This document shows positions 7,426 to 16,013 of a stretch of 25,829 nucleotides of DNA, one piece after another. The stretch spans positions 1 to 25,829 of IMG/VR virus record IMGVR_UViG_3300010413_000148, one strand, 5' to 3'. The position numbers and the translations under genes were made by a program. The DNA comes from a virus. The notes beneath the pieces are model-generated. The model did not search any database. It saw only the letters and a program-made list of their open reading frames with translations, and was not told the origin of the DNA. The stretch's first letter is position 1. Each line of letters opens with the position of its first letter.

Positions 7426-8682
7426 TTAAGGAGTTTGACTAAACAGCATGATGCCGCACATCTCCGGCTGTTTGCAACAAACTCCGTACAGCACATCAAG
7501 CCGGTACTTGGTGAGCATGGTATTGATGTCGTACTGTTTTTGCATTGTGATCGTAATGCCCTGCTCGGTCGTTGCGGTCATCACGGCCGCGCCTGCATCG
7601 GTCGGCACTGCGTTCCGGCCTGGCAGCAATTCAAGGGCGTCTTTCTGCCAGAAAATGTTCTGATAGGCCGCATCATAATTGATCAGCGTGATTGTCGCGC
7701 CGTTTGCCGGTGTTGCCGAAACGTTTTGATACTGCAATTCGGCATCGGTGCCGCCGCCGCCGGAGATAATCGGGGGGCTGATTACGATATTGCCGGTTCC
7801 GCCGCCGGTGATCACCCGGAAAGTCTTCAACTGGTTGGTCGCGGCCTTGGTGATGTGATGCACGGAGTAAACACCGGCGATCGTAAAGCAATCACCTGCC
7901 GCCAGGGTGCCGGTCGCAGTGATTGCGAGCGTCTGATAGCGGTTGTCCACGTTGCTGGTTTCGCCGGTAGTCGCGGTGGATGTGGCAAGCGGCGTATAGT
8001 ATTGATTTGCGCCGTTGACGGTGACATTCGTGGCGGTCGCGGCGGCCAATTGGCTGGAGTAATCCAGCTTATAAGTTTCAAAGCTGGCGATCGTGCCCAC
8101 ATAGGCTTTTTCATAGGCCGTCAAGGTCTTGTCCCGCAGTGTTTCACGGGATGCCAGATCCGAGGCCATGCTGTTGTAATCGCGGGTCGAAAGCGCGGCG
8201 TAACGGTCGAACTGGTTTACGCCCTGCTCATTCATGATTGCTTCCACGTTTGCCATGTCCGAAAACCCGCTGGCGGTGGTGGTGCTTGTATAAACGAGCG
8301 TTCCCTGCGCGGCGGCCACGGCATTTACGGAAGCATTGATATCGGAAGCCAATTTCTGCTTGGCGGCATCGCCGAGGCGCTTTTCCTGCAAAGCGTCGCG
8401 CAGTTGTTTTGCGGTCATCGTCCACGGTGACGATCTGGCATAACCGAGGGTTGCCGGCACGCTTAACTGCGTGTGGTCCTGAAAATTGGCGGTCATGTCG
8501 GTGCCGGAAAATGACTGCGCAATATAGGGCATCGGCCGCCAAATGATGTCATTGGCCCGTTCCATCATTTGATCTTCGGACCGGTAGACATTGATGTTTC
8601 GGGACAATACCAGGGCATCTTCAAAGCCCATGCAAAGGTCTTCGAACGCCACGCGCTCTTCTTTCGAAAAATTGTTTGCCAT
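7426..8682 (-). CDS. P22 gp5-like major capsid (coat) protein
   Basis: 418 residues, close to P22 coat (about 430). AAGGAT lies about eight bases upstream of the ATG at 8682. The N-terminal part (NINVYRSEDQMMERANDIIWRP near residues 29-50, followed by DHTQLSVPATLGYA) is typical of the P22 coat family. The segment about 220-345 is beta-rich and Thr/Gly-heavy (NVTVNGANQYY..., ITGGGTGNIVISPP) and corresponds to the inserted domain of P22 coat. The C-terminus returns to the HK97-type core (QKQYDINTMLTKYRLDVLYGV, about 384-404). The protein forms the icosahedral shell on the scaffold, whose gene lies immediately upstream with 14 bases between. The call rests on family pattern and on gene order. 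Confidence 0.88.
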   Translation of the reverse strand: MANNFSKEERVAFEDLCMGFEDALVLSRNINVYRSEDQMMERANDIIWRPMPYIAQSFSGTDMTANFQDHTQLSVPATLGYARSSPWTMTAKQLRDALQEKRLGDAAKQKLASDINASVNAVAAAQGTLVYTSTTTASGFSDMANVEAIMNEQGVNQFDRYAALSTRDYNSMASDLASRETLRDKTLTAYEKAYVGTIASFETYKLDYSSQLAAATATNVTVNGANQYYTPLATSTATTGETSNVDNRYQTLAITATGTLAAGDCFTIAGVYSVHHITKAATNQLKTFRVITGGGTGNIVISPPIISGGGGTDAELQYQNVSATPANGATITLINYDAAYQNIFWQKDALELLPGRNAVPTDAGAAVMTATTEQGITITMQKQYDINTMLTKYRLDVLYGVCCKQPEMCGIMLFSQTP

Positions 8683-8696
8683 TGCAATTTATCCTT

Positions 8697-9566
8697 TTAT
8701 TTACGGCGGCTTTGCTCCTTGAGTTTTCGGCGGTAGGCCATGACCTTGCTGTTATCGCCCGTTCGTGCCGCTTCGTCTCTCAGCCGCTCTAAAGTTTTGT
8801 CCGTGCTGGATATGGGTGCGCCGCCGGATGGTATTGTTTTTTCCGGGGCCACTGCCGGTTTTCGTTCGGTTACTTTCAATGATGCCTCCACTTTAGCTAC
8901 GGCGAACGCGAATTGGATTGGGTCTTCTAATGCCGCGAGTTCCTTAATTTTCTTCTGGTTTTTGCCCAGAGCGTAAAACAACAGCGCGGGATTATCCGAT
9001 CCCGATATGATCATGGCTTGCTGATGCGGGTTGAGCGTCGATGTCACCGTTAGATCGATATCTTCCCAATCCTTTACTTTGAGCGATTGCTTTTTTTCTT
9101 CAAAGAGTTGCATCTTCTGCCGCCATCGATCGTCTGCCTGCTGTTGTCTGCGTTGATTCTCGCGGTCAATCTCATCTGCCCGGCGCTTCTGCTCATACCA
9201 GGAATCCAGCTTGGTATTGAGCAAGTCTTCGTCATACTCGCACGCCGCCAGGGTCGGCTTTGGTCCCGGGTCGATCCGTTCGGGGGCCTGCACTGCGCCC
9301 TTTGCTGCGGCAAGTTCTCTTTGCAGTTTTTCGTTTTCGCGTTTTTGGTGATAGAGATTTCTGCGGATCTCTTTCACCCAGGGGGGCATCGTTCTTAATT
9401 CTTTTTCCTGCTCATCCTCTTCGGGCTGCTGCTCTCCAATAGAGACGATGATTTCATCTTGCTCTTCCGGTTCCGGCTGTTCTGGTTCCGGCTGCTCTTC
9501 GCCCTGGTCGAGCTGGGCCTCTTCTTCGACCTGGGGTTCTTCTATCGTTTCGGCATTTTCTATCAT
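8697..9566 (-). CDS. Scaffolding protein
   Basis: 289 residues (P22 gp8 has about 303). The ATG at 9566 overlaps the stop of the portal gene (ATGA). Residues 1-60 are very acidic, with Glu/Gln/Pro runs. Residues about 65-175 are a charged coiled coil (KEIRRNLYHQKRENEKLQREL, then REN..QQQADDRWRQKMQLFEEKKQ). The C-terminus is short and basic (YRRKLKEQSRRK), as expected for the helix-turn-helix tail by which P22-type scaffold binds coat. The place between portal and coat is diagnostic. Scaffold directs procapsid assembly and leaves before packaging. Confidence 0.82.
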   Translation of the reverse strand: MIENAETIEEPQVEEEAQLDQGEEQPEPEQPEPEEQDEIIVSIGEQQPEEDEQEKELRTMPPWVKEIRRNLYHQKRENEKLQRELAAAKGAVQAPERIDPGPKPTLAACEYDEDLLNTKLDSWYEQKRRADEIDRENQRRQQQADDRWRQKMQLFEEKKQSLKVKDWEDIDLTVTSTLNPHQQAMIISGSDNPALLFYALGKNQKKIKELAALEDPIQFAFAVAKVEASLKVTERKPAVAPEKTIPSGGAPISSTDKTLERLRDEAARTGDNSKVMAYRRKLKEQSRRK

Positions 9567-11632
9567 TGGACTCCTATCTCGGCTGATTGCTCAACCGGCT
9601 GCTGTTGCATATTCCTGAGTGCCTGATATGTTTTAAGCGTTTCTTCTTTTGCGCGCTGGTCTAAGGCCGATAGGCTTTCAACGGTTTTAACTCTGGTTTC
9701 TTCGGTCTTGGCGGCGGTCAGAAGTGTATCAGCTTTAGCTTTTTCAGCCTTGGCCATGGATTCTGCGGCGGCGGCCTGGATGTACATCTGTTCCGGCCCC
9801 GGCTGCTGCTGGGCCTGCATCTCTGCGGCCAGCTCTTCAGCTTCCTGCTCGTTGGGTTCGATCACGTTCATGCGTACCAATTTGCGCCGGAAGTATTTGC
9901 GAATATCGTCAATGCCTTCGCCTTCCATGTTCATCATGGCAAGGCTGGTCAGCACAGCGGTAGTTTCAGGGTCGTTCTGCGTCATTTGCATCATGCCGGT
10001 AACTGCCCGGACAATGGCGGCGCGCTTGCTATCGGACGATGGCCCGACCTGAACAGAAATATCGCATTTGGCTTCCGAGATATCGTTTTCATATTTCTTT
10101 TCACCGGTTTGCTGATCGATAACCGGTTTCATCAATTCAGCGTGGCCGATATCTTCCTGCGGCCCGATCGTTTTGACTTTGCGCCCGGGTTCGACGTAAA
10201 TATCTTTGGCCATGGATAGCCAGATTTCACCGGCGCGACGGATCGCCTTAGCCATGTTGCTCATGTAGATGAACGCTTGCATGTCGAGGCGGTTCTGAAT
10301 CAGCTCGACCGCCTTGCCGCTAACGTTCGGCTGGAGCTGTTCGGCGGCCTGCTGGTTGCCGAGAAGATCCTGCATATCCTGCTCGGTGATCTGGAGAAGC
10401 GCAGCCATGGCGGGCGGCACTTGGGGGGGTTTAGTGTATCCTACCGGTCCCGTTGCGACTGCGTTTCCGGCCATGTCGGTCATGGAGTTGATGAGCTGAT
10501 AGGGATAGTTTTTAATATTGTCTTCGGCCCAGCGCTCCGCATGCCCGGCCATCTGCTCTGCGGTGAAAATGGGCTTTTCAAGCGGCGTAAGCGCGGCGAT
10601 CTCTCCCAATTTGGAAAGCTGCATGTTCTTTAAAAGCTGGGCGTCCTTGGCAAGCCGGACGTGTCCCATGCATCGTTCGATACCATCCACAAACCAGCGT
10701 TTGCCGTACATCGGCACGACCGGCAGCATGTTCCCGGCGATGTAGCCGAGATCTTCCAAAACGCTGTTGCCGCTCATGATATACTTGCGGCATTTTTTGA
10801 TTTTGATTTTACGAGTGCCGACTTCGGTAGAGCCGATCGCGGTCAATGTTTCGAACAAGCCGGGATCATCTTCAAAATCTTTGTCGCGGTACTTTTCTTC
10901 AGTGCCGTCAAGGGCCTGCCATGTGTGGATCGTTTCGGTCTTCTGCTCGATTTTGTAATATTCGGCTAGCCACACGACATCGGGCGTGGTCCAGTCGAAT
11001 TCGTTGGATTGCAGTTCATTGGGCCAGTCGGCGGGGTCGTCGTCATATTCGGCGATGTAATCATCTATCGGCATCGATGTCAGCACAAAACAGTGCTTCG
11101 CGTCGCTCTTGTCCTGGCGCTTTGAAGCAACGTCGAAAAAGACTACCGAATCGGCATCGAAGATCGGTTCGATCCGGATGCGCTGTTTTTCGTTATCTTC
11201 GTCCTCTTCGTCTTCGTAGGCATTTATCAGCCGAAACGCACCCATGCCTCCGGAAGCAGCCTCTTCAAAGGCGTTGTCATAGGCCTCCTGAGCGCAGGAG
11301 TCATCTTCGTCGGCGCGGTACATACCGTCAAGCAGGTCGGCCAGAGAGTCATATTCAGCGCCTTCTTTGCTGATGAAATCCACGGTAATCCGGTTATTGC
11401 GGTATTCGTTGACGATCCTCAGCACGGCAAGGTGAACTTTATTGAATTCGAATTTGGGCTTGTTTTCGTACTGTTCGGCGAGGTCTTCCCACTGCGCCCC
11501 GGCGATAGAGTAAAAGCGCCGGTCGCGGCGGCACTGTTCGCGCTCATCGCGAACAGCATCCATGATGCGATCGAATTGCCGCATGGCAGTTGCATGTACT
11601 TCGGAAAGCCGTTGCTCTTTGGTCTTGGCCAT
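9563..11632 (-). CDS. P22 gp1-like portal protein
   Basis: 689 residues from the ATG at 11632, chosen because GAGG lies six bases upstream; an ATG four codons earlier (11644) has no site. The N-terminal part shows the family pattern: a helix-rich start, RRFYSIAGAQW, then FNKVHLAVLRIVNEYRNNR (about residues 62-80) and SGGMGAFRL (about 129-137). A central MPVVPMYGKRWFVDGIERCMG segment (about 306-326) and a later QQAAEQLQPNVSGKAVELIQNR are also typical. The last 120 residues are Gln/Ala/Glu-rich helix, like the barrel of P22 portal, which senses DNA pressure. Portal is the dodecameric ring through which DNA is packed and ejected. Its stop overlaps the scaffold start. Confidence 0.88.
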   Translation of the reverse strand: MAKTKEQRLSEVHATAMRQFDRIMDAVRDEREQCRRDRRFYSIAGAQWEDLAEQYENKPKFEFNKVHLAVLRIVNEYRNNRITVDFISKEGAEYDSLADLLDGMYRADEDDSCAQEAYDNAFEEAASGGMGAFRLINAYEDEEDEDNEKQRIRIEPIFDADSVVFFDVASKRQDKSDAKHCFVLTSMPIDDYIAEYDDDPADWPNELQSNEFDWTTPDVVWLAEYYKIEQKTETIHTWQALDGTEEKYRDKDFEDDPGLFETLTAIGSTEVGTRKIKIKKCRKYIMSGNSVLEDLGYIAGNMLPVVPMYGKRWFVDGIERCMGHVRLAKDAQLLKNMQLSKLGEIAALTPLEKPIFTAEQMAGHAERWAEDNIKNYPYQLINSMTDMAGNAVATGPVGYTKPPQVPPAMAALLQITEQDMQDLLGNQQAAEQLQPNVSGKAVELIQNRLDMQAFIYMSNMAKAIRRAGEIWLSMAKDIYVEPGRKVKTIGPQEDIGHAELMKPVIDQQTGEKKYENDISEAKCDISVQVGPSSDSKRAAIVRAVTGMMQMTQNDPETTAVLTSLAMMNMEGEGIDDIRKYFRRKLVRMNVIEPNEQEAEELAAEMQAQQQPGPEQMYIQAAAAESMAKAEKAKADTLLTAAKTEETRVKTVESLSALDQRAKEETLKTYQALRNMQQQPVEQSAEIGVQ

Positions 11633-11719
11633 TGACGGCCTCATGATTTTTTAAACGGGGGAATTGGATCTGGAACTGATCTCTGATTTCTCGTGGCAGG
11701 ATGCCCGGCAGTTAATTCA

Positions 11720-11749
11720 GTATTACTCGATATTTATCTATACTGTCAA
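11720..11749 (-). promoter_or_regulatory. Possible leftward promoter before the portal gene
   Basis: A consensus -35 box TTGACA reads on the minus strand from 11749 to 11744, overlapping the terminase 3' end, with TAATAC at 11725-11720 after 18 bases. CAGTAT/ATACTG arms (11718-11723 and 11740-11745) form a dyad over it. The gap 11645-11745 holds no gene. The -10 match is poor, so this is tentative. Confidence 0.3.
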
Positions 11750-12996
11750 AATCTTTTTTTCGCCATCGGCATGACCGTGGGCCTGGGCGCGGCGTTTGCC
11801 AATGGTTTTTTTTGTTTTTCGGCGCGGCGAAGTGCTTCCAGTGCGTACCTGAGCGCATCGATAATGTGATCACAACCATCTGTCAATATTGGCAAAACCT
11901 CTTCGGTTTTCGGATCGGTTTTGTAGCTATAAAGCGTCAATTCGTCGATCGTGTGCTTGCAGCGCGGGTGAACAATAATATCGTATGATCTCAGGAATTC
12001 TATGCCCTCATAAACCGAATCCTTACCCTTTACCGCCCCAAATATTTTCGGGAACCCATGGCCGCGAAGATGGCTGATTGTTTCCGGCCGGGAAGAGTCG
12101 GCGCTCATGGGCCAGCGCTCTGCGCCGGGGATCGTCATGAGCAAGTCGGGCAAGTCGGTTATCTCACATCCGATGGCGTATGCTTCGTAGTCGATGTAGA
12201 GGTTTTTGCCGATAATAAAACAGCGCACACATGCAGTCGGGTCAACGGCAAAGCCGAAGTCCAGGCCGAACCGGAAGATCACTCCAGCCGGCGGATCGAA
12301 CTCTTCAATGCGCCAGTTTTTAAACACTTTCGCGTCGGACCGGGTAACATAATTGCCAAGCCAAACGTGCTGGAATTTATCCGGGTCGCGGCGCTTATCG
12401 TAGGCGATTTCGGTCTTGGATGCTTCCGGCAGCCATGGGTTGTCTGTGTAATTGGCTTTAACGACCACGGCGGTCGGCGGCAGATCTTTGGAGCGCAAAA
12501 ATCGATCTATGGGATCGGTTTCAAAGCGGGGGTTCCAGCTCGCCCATATCTCTGAGCCGTCTTTTCTGATTGTTGGCCGCAGCAGGTCGAGACTGCGCTG
12601 GGAAATACTCTGCGCCTCTTCAATCCATGCACAGTCATAACTTTCGAGTGATTTGATCGAGTCGGCGTTATGCGACTGCATGCCCTGGAATATGATCAGA
12701 CCGCCGCCGGGTGTGCGGATCTGGTTTTCCTGCACGATAAAATAGGGGCCGAGGTTGAATTTTTCTATCTGGATTTCAAGCAAGCGCTTGGCGGAGTGTT
12801 TGAGGTCTTTTTGTACTTCGCGAATGCATACCGAAAACCTGGGCTGATTGCGGTAATGCTGTTCGATCATTTCACCGGCAAAAAACCACGACTTTCCCGA
12901 CGCCCTGCCGCCGTAAACGCCGCGGTAGCGGGCATAGGGCACAAGCAACGGCTTGGCCCACCGGGGGGTTTCAATCTGAAGCGTCGGGATGATCAA
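11746..12996 (-). CDS. Terminase large subunit
   Basis: 416 residues. The ATPase domain shows a Walker A motif GGRASGKS (residues 29-36), a Walker B-like CAWIEEAQ (122-129) with catalytic Glu, and a coupling motif WASWNPR (151-157). The nuclease half has the RNase H-like acidic positions GLDFG (Asp246), SADSS (Asp300) and DHIIDALRY (Asp376/Asp380). This is the PBSX/Terminase_3-like type rather than the P22 gp2 type. The protein cuts the concatemer and pumps DNA through the portal. The start at 12996 overlaps the 3' end of the small terminase gene by 26 bases. Length is normal for the family. Confidence 0.93.
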   Translation of the reverse strand: MIIPTLQIETPRWAKPLLVPYARYRGVYGGRASGKSWFFAGEMIEQHYRNQPRFSVCIREVQKDLKHSAKRLLEIQIEKFNLGPYFIVQENQIRTPGGGLIIFQGMQSHNADSIKSLESYDCAWIEEAQSISQRSLDLLRPTIRKDGSEIWASWNPRFETDPIDRFLRSKDLPPTAVVVKANYTDNPWLPEASKTEIAYDKRRDPDKFQHVWLGNYVTRSDAKVFKNWRIEEFDPPAGVIFRFGLDFGFAVDPTACVRCFIIGKNLYIDYEAYAIGCEITDLPDLLMTIPGAERWPMSADSSRPETISHLRGHGFPKIFGAVKGKDSVYEGIEFLRSYDIIVHPRCKHTIDELTLYSYKTDPKTEEVLPILTDGCDHIIDALRYALEALRRAEKQKKPLANAAPRPTVMPMAKKRF

Positions 12997-13348
12997 TAAT
13001 GATTCTTTCTATCCTCAATGGCGCGTTTTTACTGCCTTCTATTTCCATTTTACTTTTTTCAACCCACCCATGCTTACATTTTAAATAAAAACATATCGCG
13101 CCTAAGTTTTCCTTATCGATCAATGACATTAATTTTGATACCGTGATTTCATAATGTTTTTTGTTAATTTCTTCCATTGTATCTTGTAAATGCTTACTTC
13201 GCTGTATCCTCCTTGATACCGCTGATTGAGTAAGCCCAACCATCTCGGCGGCATGTGTTATAAAACCACCTGATGCTTTTAAAGCGGCTTCAATCTGCGC
13301 TTCGGGCACAGGTTTGCAACCGCTTTTTTTCTTCGGTCGCTCTTTCAT
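12971..13348 (-). CDS. Terminase small subunit-like DNA-binding protein
   Basis: 125 residues. The basic N-terminus (KERPKKKSG) is followed by a helix-turn-helix: GGFITHAAEMVGLTQSAVSRRIQRS, residues about 27-51. The middle is helical (HYEITVSKLMSLIDKENL), and the C-terminus has KCKHGWVEK. Placed directly before and overlapping the large terminase gene, it fits the small subunit that recognises the packaging site. The ATG at 13348 overlaps the stop of a 28-aa gene (TAATG). Homology to a particular small-terminase family is not certain; a phage regulator with the same fold is the alternative. Confidence 0.75.
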   Translation of the reverse strand: MKERPKKKSGCKPVPEAQIEAALKASGGFITHAAEMVGLTQSAVSRRIQRSKHLQDTMEEINKKHYEITVSKLMSLIDKENLGAICFYLKCKHGWVEKSKMEIEGSKNAPLRIERIIIDHPDASD

Positions 13349-13434
13349 TATTTAGGTACAAACTTGACGGATTTTCCGGATTTTGAAGTTGACCAATGGC
13401 CGCCGCTTGCCGCTGCTTGAATCAAGTTTTTCAT
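13348..13434 (-). CDS. Micro-protein (28 aa) coupled to terminase
   Basis: ATG at 13434 is preceded by GGAAAGGGG, a strong ribosome binding site, and overlaps the stop of the radical SAM frame as ATGA; its own stop overlaps the small terminase start as TAATG. The product would be MKNLIQAAASGGHWSTSKSG plus eight residues ending VKFVPK, basic and without a membrane segment. Double coupling plus a good binding site makes a real gene likely, though it may serve mainly to hand ribosomes to the terminase gene. I do not recognise a family. Confidence 0.55.
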   Translation of the reverse strand: MKNLIQAAASGGHWSTSKSGKSVKFVPK

Positions 13435-14618
13435 GATATCCCCTTTCCATTTTTATCAACGAAGATTGAAGTAAACCCTTGTCTATTAAACATATATACA
13501 GGAAGTTGACTATCAATTACAAGTGTTTTGCTGCCGGGTACTTTTTCTGCGACTATGGACAACATGGGATGGTTGGCGGGGCATGTTTTGAGTTGGGGCG
13601 AAGACCAGAAAATTTTTAATAGATCGGTTGCCGATCCTTTTGCCGGAATGCCTTTACTTCTAAATGATCTATTGATTGAAATAACGTAACTATCTATCTT
13701 AAAACTGTTTTTAGGCATTCCAGACATGATTGACTTGAATAAATCAAAATTCGCAAGATCACCATCATTCAAGTGATTTATGCAATAATTTACAAAATTA
13801 GTGATAATCGGGAAACATTTGTATCGCCGGTAATAATGATCCCAAAACCCACTGGAATGATTATTCCAGAATGACCATAGTTCAAGGCCGTTTGATATTA
13901 TGATTTCGCAAAGATCTTGATAATGACCCATTTCAAAGTCATCCGCATGACCATTCAAAGCCCGGCTGATTATTTTTTCACTAAAGACTTTTTTATCAAT
14001 TCGCCTATGCTGCTCTCTCGAAAGATGAAAGCCTTCGACCAGGACGCCATAAGCGCCCGCCTGCTTGATCTGCTCGACCAATTTATTTTTATTATTAATC
14101 CATTCAGGTATATACGGATTTATTCCTACCGTGACATGATGCCCTTTTGATACCAGCTTTTCTATTAGTTCGAGCCGTTCATTTATCGGCGGCGCTCCCG
14201 GCTCTATTTTTTTTCTTCTAGTTTCAGAGTCTTGGCTAATCGTAATATACCAACACGATGGCGGCATAAAACTAAGCACATCATCAATCCCATTGCCGCC
14301 CTTAGTCTGAAAAGCAATATCTATTCCTAATTCTGTAAATATTTCACATAGTTTTATTGAAAAAGCAGCATTTGACCGACAAAATGGGTCTGATCAATTC
14401 GAAAAACAAATAGGATATCCATCTCGTAAAAGTTGCGCGGCATGATTTTTACCGGTTGAAAAGCCCTTTATTTGATTCAAAATGGATTTATGACTTGATT
14501 TCAGTTCATACCCATTTAGATTTGAAAAGCAATAATGGCAGGCATTTGAACAACGTTCAAGTGATAATTCAAGCGGCATTGGGATGATTAAAAATTCACC
14601 GAAATAAGGAGTTATCAT
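13431..14618 (-). pseudogene. Radical SAM enzyme interrupted by one in-frame UGA
   Basis: A single frame from ATG at 14618 to the stop at 13431 (395 residue positions) is broken only by TGA at 14396-14394 (codon 75). The first part holds the radical SAM cluster motif ERCSNACHYCF, with Cys23, Cys27 and Cys30 spaced CX3CX2C. After the UGA the frame continues at once with SDPFCRSN, FQTKGGNG, then ITISQDSETRRKKIEPGAPP and a VTVGINPYIPEW segment, as in spore-photoproduct-lyase-like radical SAM proteins. Both halves are needed for activity. The ATG overlaps the stop of the ParB-like gene (ATGA). A change of CGA to TGA would explain it most simply; readthrough, selenocysteine or a sequencing error are alternatives. 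A GTG at 14279 could restart the second half, but without the cluster motif. Cut substrate and product are unknown; a nucleic acid target fits the neighbour. Confidence 0.75.
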
Positions 14619-15205
14619 TCCACCGCCTCTAATAATTTAATGAATGCCGATGTATCTGTTTTTTTGCCATGTTTTTTTTTAAAATTTTCCCAAATATCAT
14701 TTACATCGGTATCGATAACGATTGATAACGCTATTTTAGTTTGTTTTTGTTCAATAACGTCATCGGATTGGTCTTCATCAACTTCTTCAAAATCGAATTT
14801 AAAAGAATCTTGCCCTATTTTACGTAAAAAAGCGTCATTGAACCCAAGGTTACCTAAAACTTTTTTATCAAATTCAAGTTTCAGGGCATCGAGTTCGAAT
14901 GACATCTTTTTTTCATCAAACCCCGCACCTTGAGCCGCTCTGTTATCGGCAATCCGTGACAGTCGAACCTGTTTTTCGGTTAAATCGGTTCGAACAATAA
15001 CAGGGACCGTTTCCATACCGAGTTTCTTAGCGGCTTCAAGCCGTCCATGCCCTTTGATGATATTGCCGGCGGCATCAATCACAATGGGCTGATCAAAATC
15101 AAACTGTTCAATTGACTTTGCAATCCATGCGATTTTATGCCGCTTGGCATTCATTTCATAGGGCTTCAATCGATCTATAGACCACTGTTCAATTTTCATC
15201 CTCAT
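14615..15205 (-). CDS. ParB-like nuclease/NTPase-fold protein
   Basis: 196 residues. The N-terminal 90 residues match the ParB/Spo0J N-domain: an entry strand IEQWSIDRLKPYEMNAKRH, the PIVID.AGNIIKGHGRLEAAK core (residues about 40-60, with the GHGR signature at 52-55), then VPVIV and a RIADNRAAQ segment (about 85-93). The remainder is charged and helical with no ParB DNA-binding HTH, so this is the phage-type short ParB-like protein, often linked with DNA modification genes rather than partition. Iyer, Burroughs and Aravind have tied this fold to nucleotide chemistry. The next gene, overlapping by four bases, is a radical SAM enzyme. A role in DNA modification is inferred from that pairing. 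The start at 15205 has only a weak binding site; the ATG two codons later is an option. Confidence 0.8.
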   Translation of the reverse strand: MRMKIEQWSIDRLKPYEMNAKRHKIAWIAKSIEQFDFDQPIVIDAAGNIIKGHGRLEAAKKLGMETVPVIVRTDLTEKQVRLSRIADNRAAQGAGFDEKKMSFELDALKLEFDKKVLGNLGFNDAFLRKIGQDSFKFDFEEVDEDQSDDVIEQKQTKIALSIVIDTDVNDIWENFKKKHGKKTDTSAFIKLLEAVE

Positions 15206-15393
15206 CCCGTTGTACTTTACATAACTAAACCCTTACAATACCGGTACGAATCAGCGCTGGGCAATACCCTAACAGGACTCTGCCTTAGCTTAGCTTACCG
15301 AAACTATACGGTGCTTCACCCCGGTAAACAAAACCCCTACAAAACCTCACTTCACCGCAACATCGCCTCACTAAACCGAAACCTAGCTTCGCT
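15206..15393 (-). repeat. Noncoding purine-rich stretch of degenerate short repeats
   Basis: This 188-base gap breaks an otherwise overlapping operon and shows no gene on either strand that I can support. Read on the minus strand it is rich in G and A and is full of loosely repeated words such as GTGAAG, GTGAGG, GTTTAG and AAGCTAAGCTAAGG. It may be an RNA element in the leader of the ParB-like gene, a decayed gene, or a recombination site. Confidence 0.5.
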
Positions 15394-15684
15394 TCACTGC
15401 GGTTCACCTTTGCATAATTCCATTATTTTGATCGTAACTCTTTCAGCAAAAAGAAGAAAATGTTCAATGATTACCGGATCAATTACAGCATGCGTAATCC
15501 CATCACATTCAAGAAGACATTCATATCGTCCTTCAAATCCACTGCGCTGAATCGATAGTATTTTTACTGGCCCAAATATGTTCACATTGTTTCTGATGCC
15601 CATCAAAATTCTGTTATAATCAAGCAAACTATTTTCATCAGTGGATATATGATCTCTAAATTTTTCGTTTGATCGGTACATCAT
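15394..15684 (-). CDS. Hypothetical phage protein (96 aa)
   Basis: 96 residues; the ATG at 15684 overlaps the stop of the next gene upstream (ATGA). The N-terminal third is charged and helical. The rest has strands (VKILSIQRS, YECLLECDGITHAVIDP) and a final helix VTIKIMELC. There is no recognisable motif, signal peptide or membrane segment. It lies just before the repeat-rich noncoding stretch. The overlap with its neighbour supports a real gene; the function is unknown. Confidence 0.6.
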   Translation of the reverse strand: MMYRSNEKFRDHISTDENSLLDYNRILMGIRNNVNIFGPVKILSIQRSGFEGRYECLLECDGITHAVIDPVIIEHFLLFAERVTIKIMELCKGEPQ

Positions 15685-16013
15685 TCCAACGGCTTTATAC
15701 TTTTCTTTTCCCGTCTGATCTGCAAATGTATCATGATTTCCAGTACATTTTCGTTCAAAACCTCTATCTTTGTCAAGGCCATTTCCATTACGGTTTCACT
15801 TCGGCGCAATGCGGTAAAAACCTGATCCCGATGTTCCTTGCACGTTCTGACGTCTATGAGATTAAGCGATCCTTTTTCAGCATAGATAATACTTGTGATT
15901 TTTCTAAATTCGCTTTCCATTGCCGCGAGCCGCGCCTTGAACGACATGAAAATAGACACCAGAGAAACCAAGTAGGTTATCAAATAAATGGCATCTTTCA
16001 AATCAACTGTCAT
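15681..16013 (-). CDS. Membrane-anchored coiled-coil protein
   Basis: 110 residues from the ATG at 16013, which lies inside the last codons of the nuclease-like gene and has CAGGG upstream. Residues about 8-26 (AIYLITYLVSLVSIFMSF) form one membrane segment, followed by a basic/charged helical stretch FKARLAAMESEFRKI and a long helical tail (about 60-105) with heptad-like spacing. A short tail before the membrane segment and a long soluble part after it suggest a type II or III anchor. Such small phage proteins can be holin- or spanin-like or simply membrane docking factors; with no endolysin nearby I make no lysis call. Translational coupling to the nuclease suggests a shared job. Confidence 0.6.
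   Translation of the reverse strand: MTVDLKDAIYLITYLVSLVSIFMSFKARLAAMESEFRKITSIIYAEKGSLNLIDVRTCKEHRDQVFTALRRSETVMEMALTKIEVLNENVLEIMIHLQIRREKKSIKPLE

Noticed and set aside
7435-8430. Long plus-strand open frame opposite the coat gene (331 codons)
   Set aside because: It is fully antisense to a well-supported coat gene, has unusual composition (many Arg, Cys, His) and no family motif. It is a by-product of codon bias on the other strand.
14394-14440. Selenocysteine insertion site after the in-frame TGA
   Set aside because: Only a 4-bp stem with a nine-base loop is seen; too weak to call a SECIS element. Kept as an option in the finding only.
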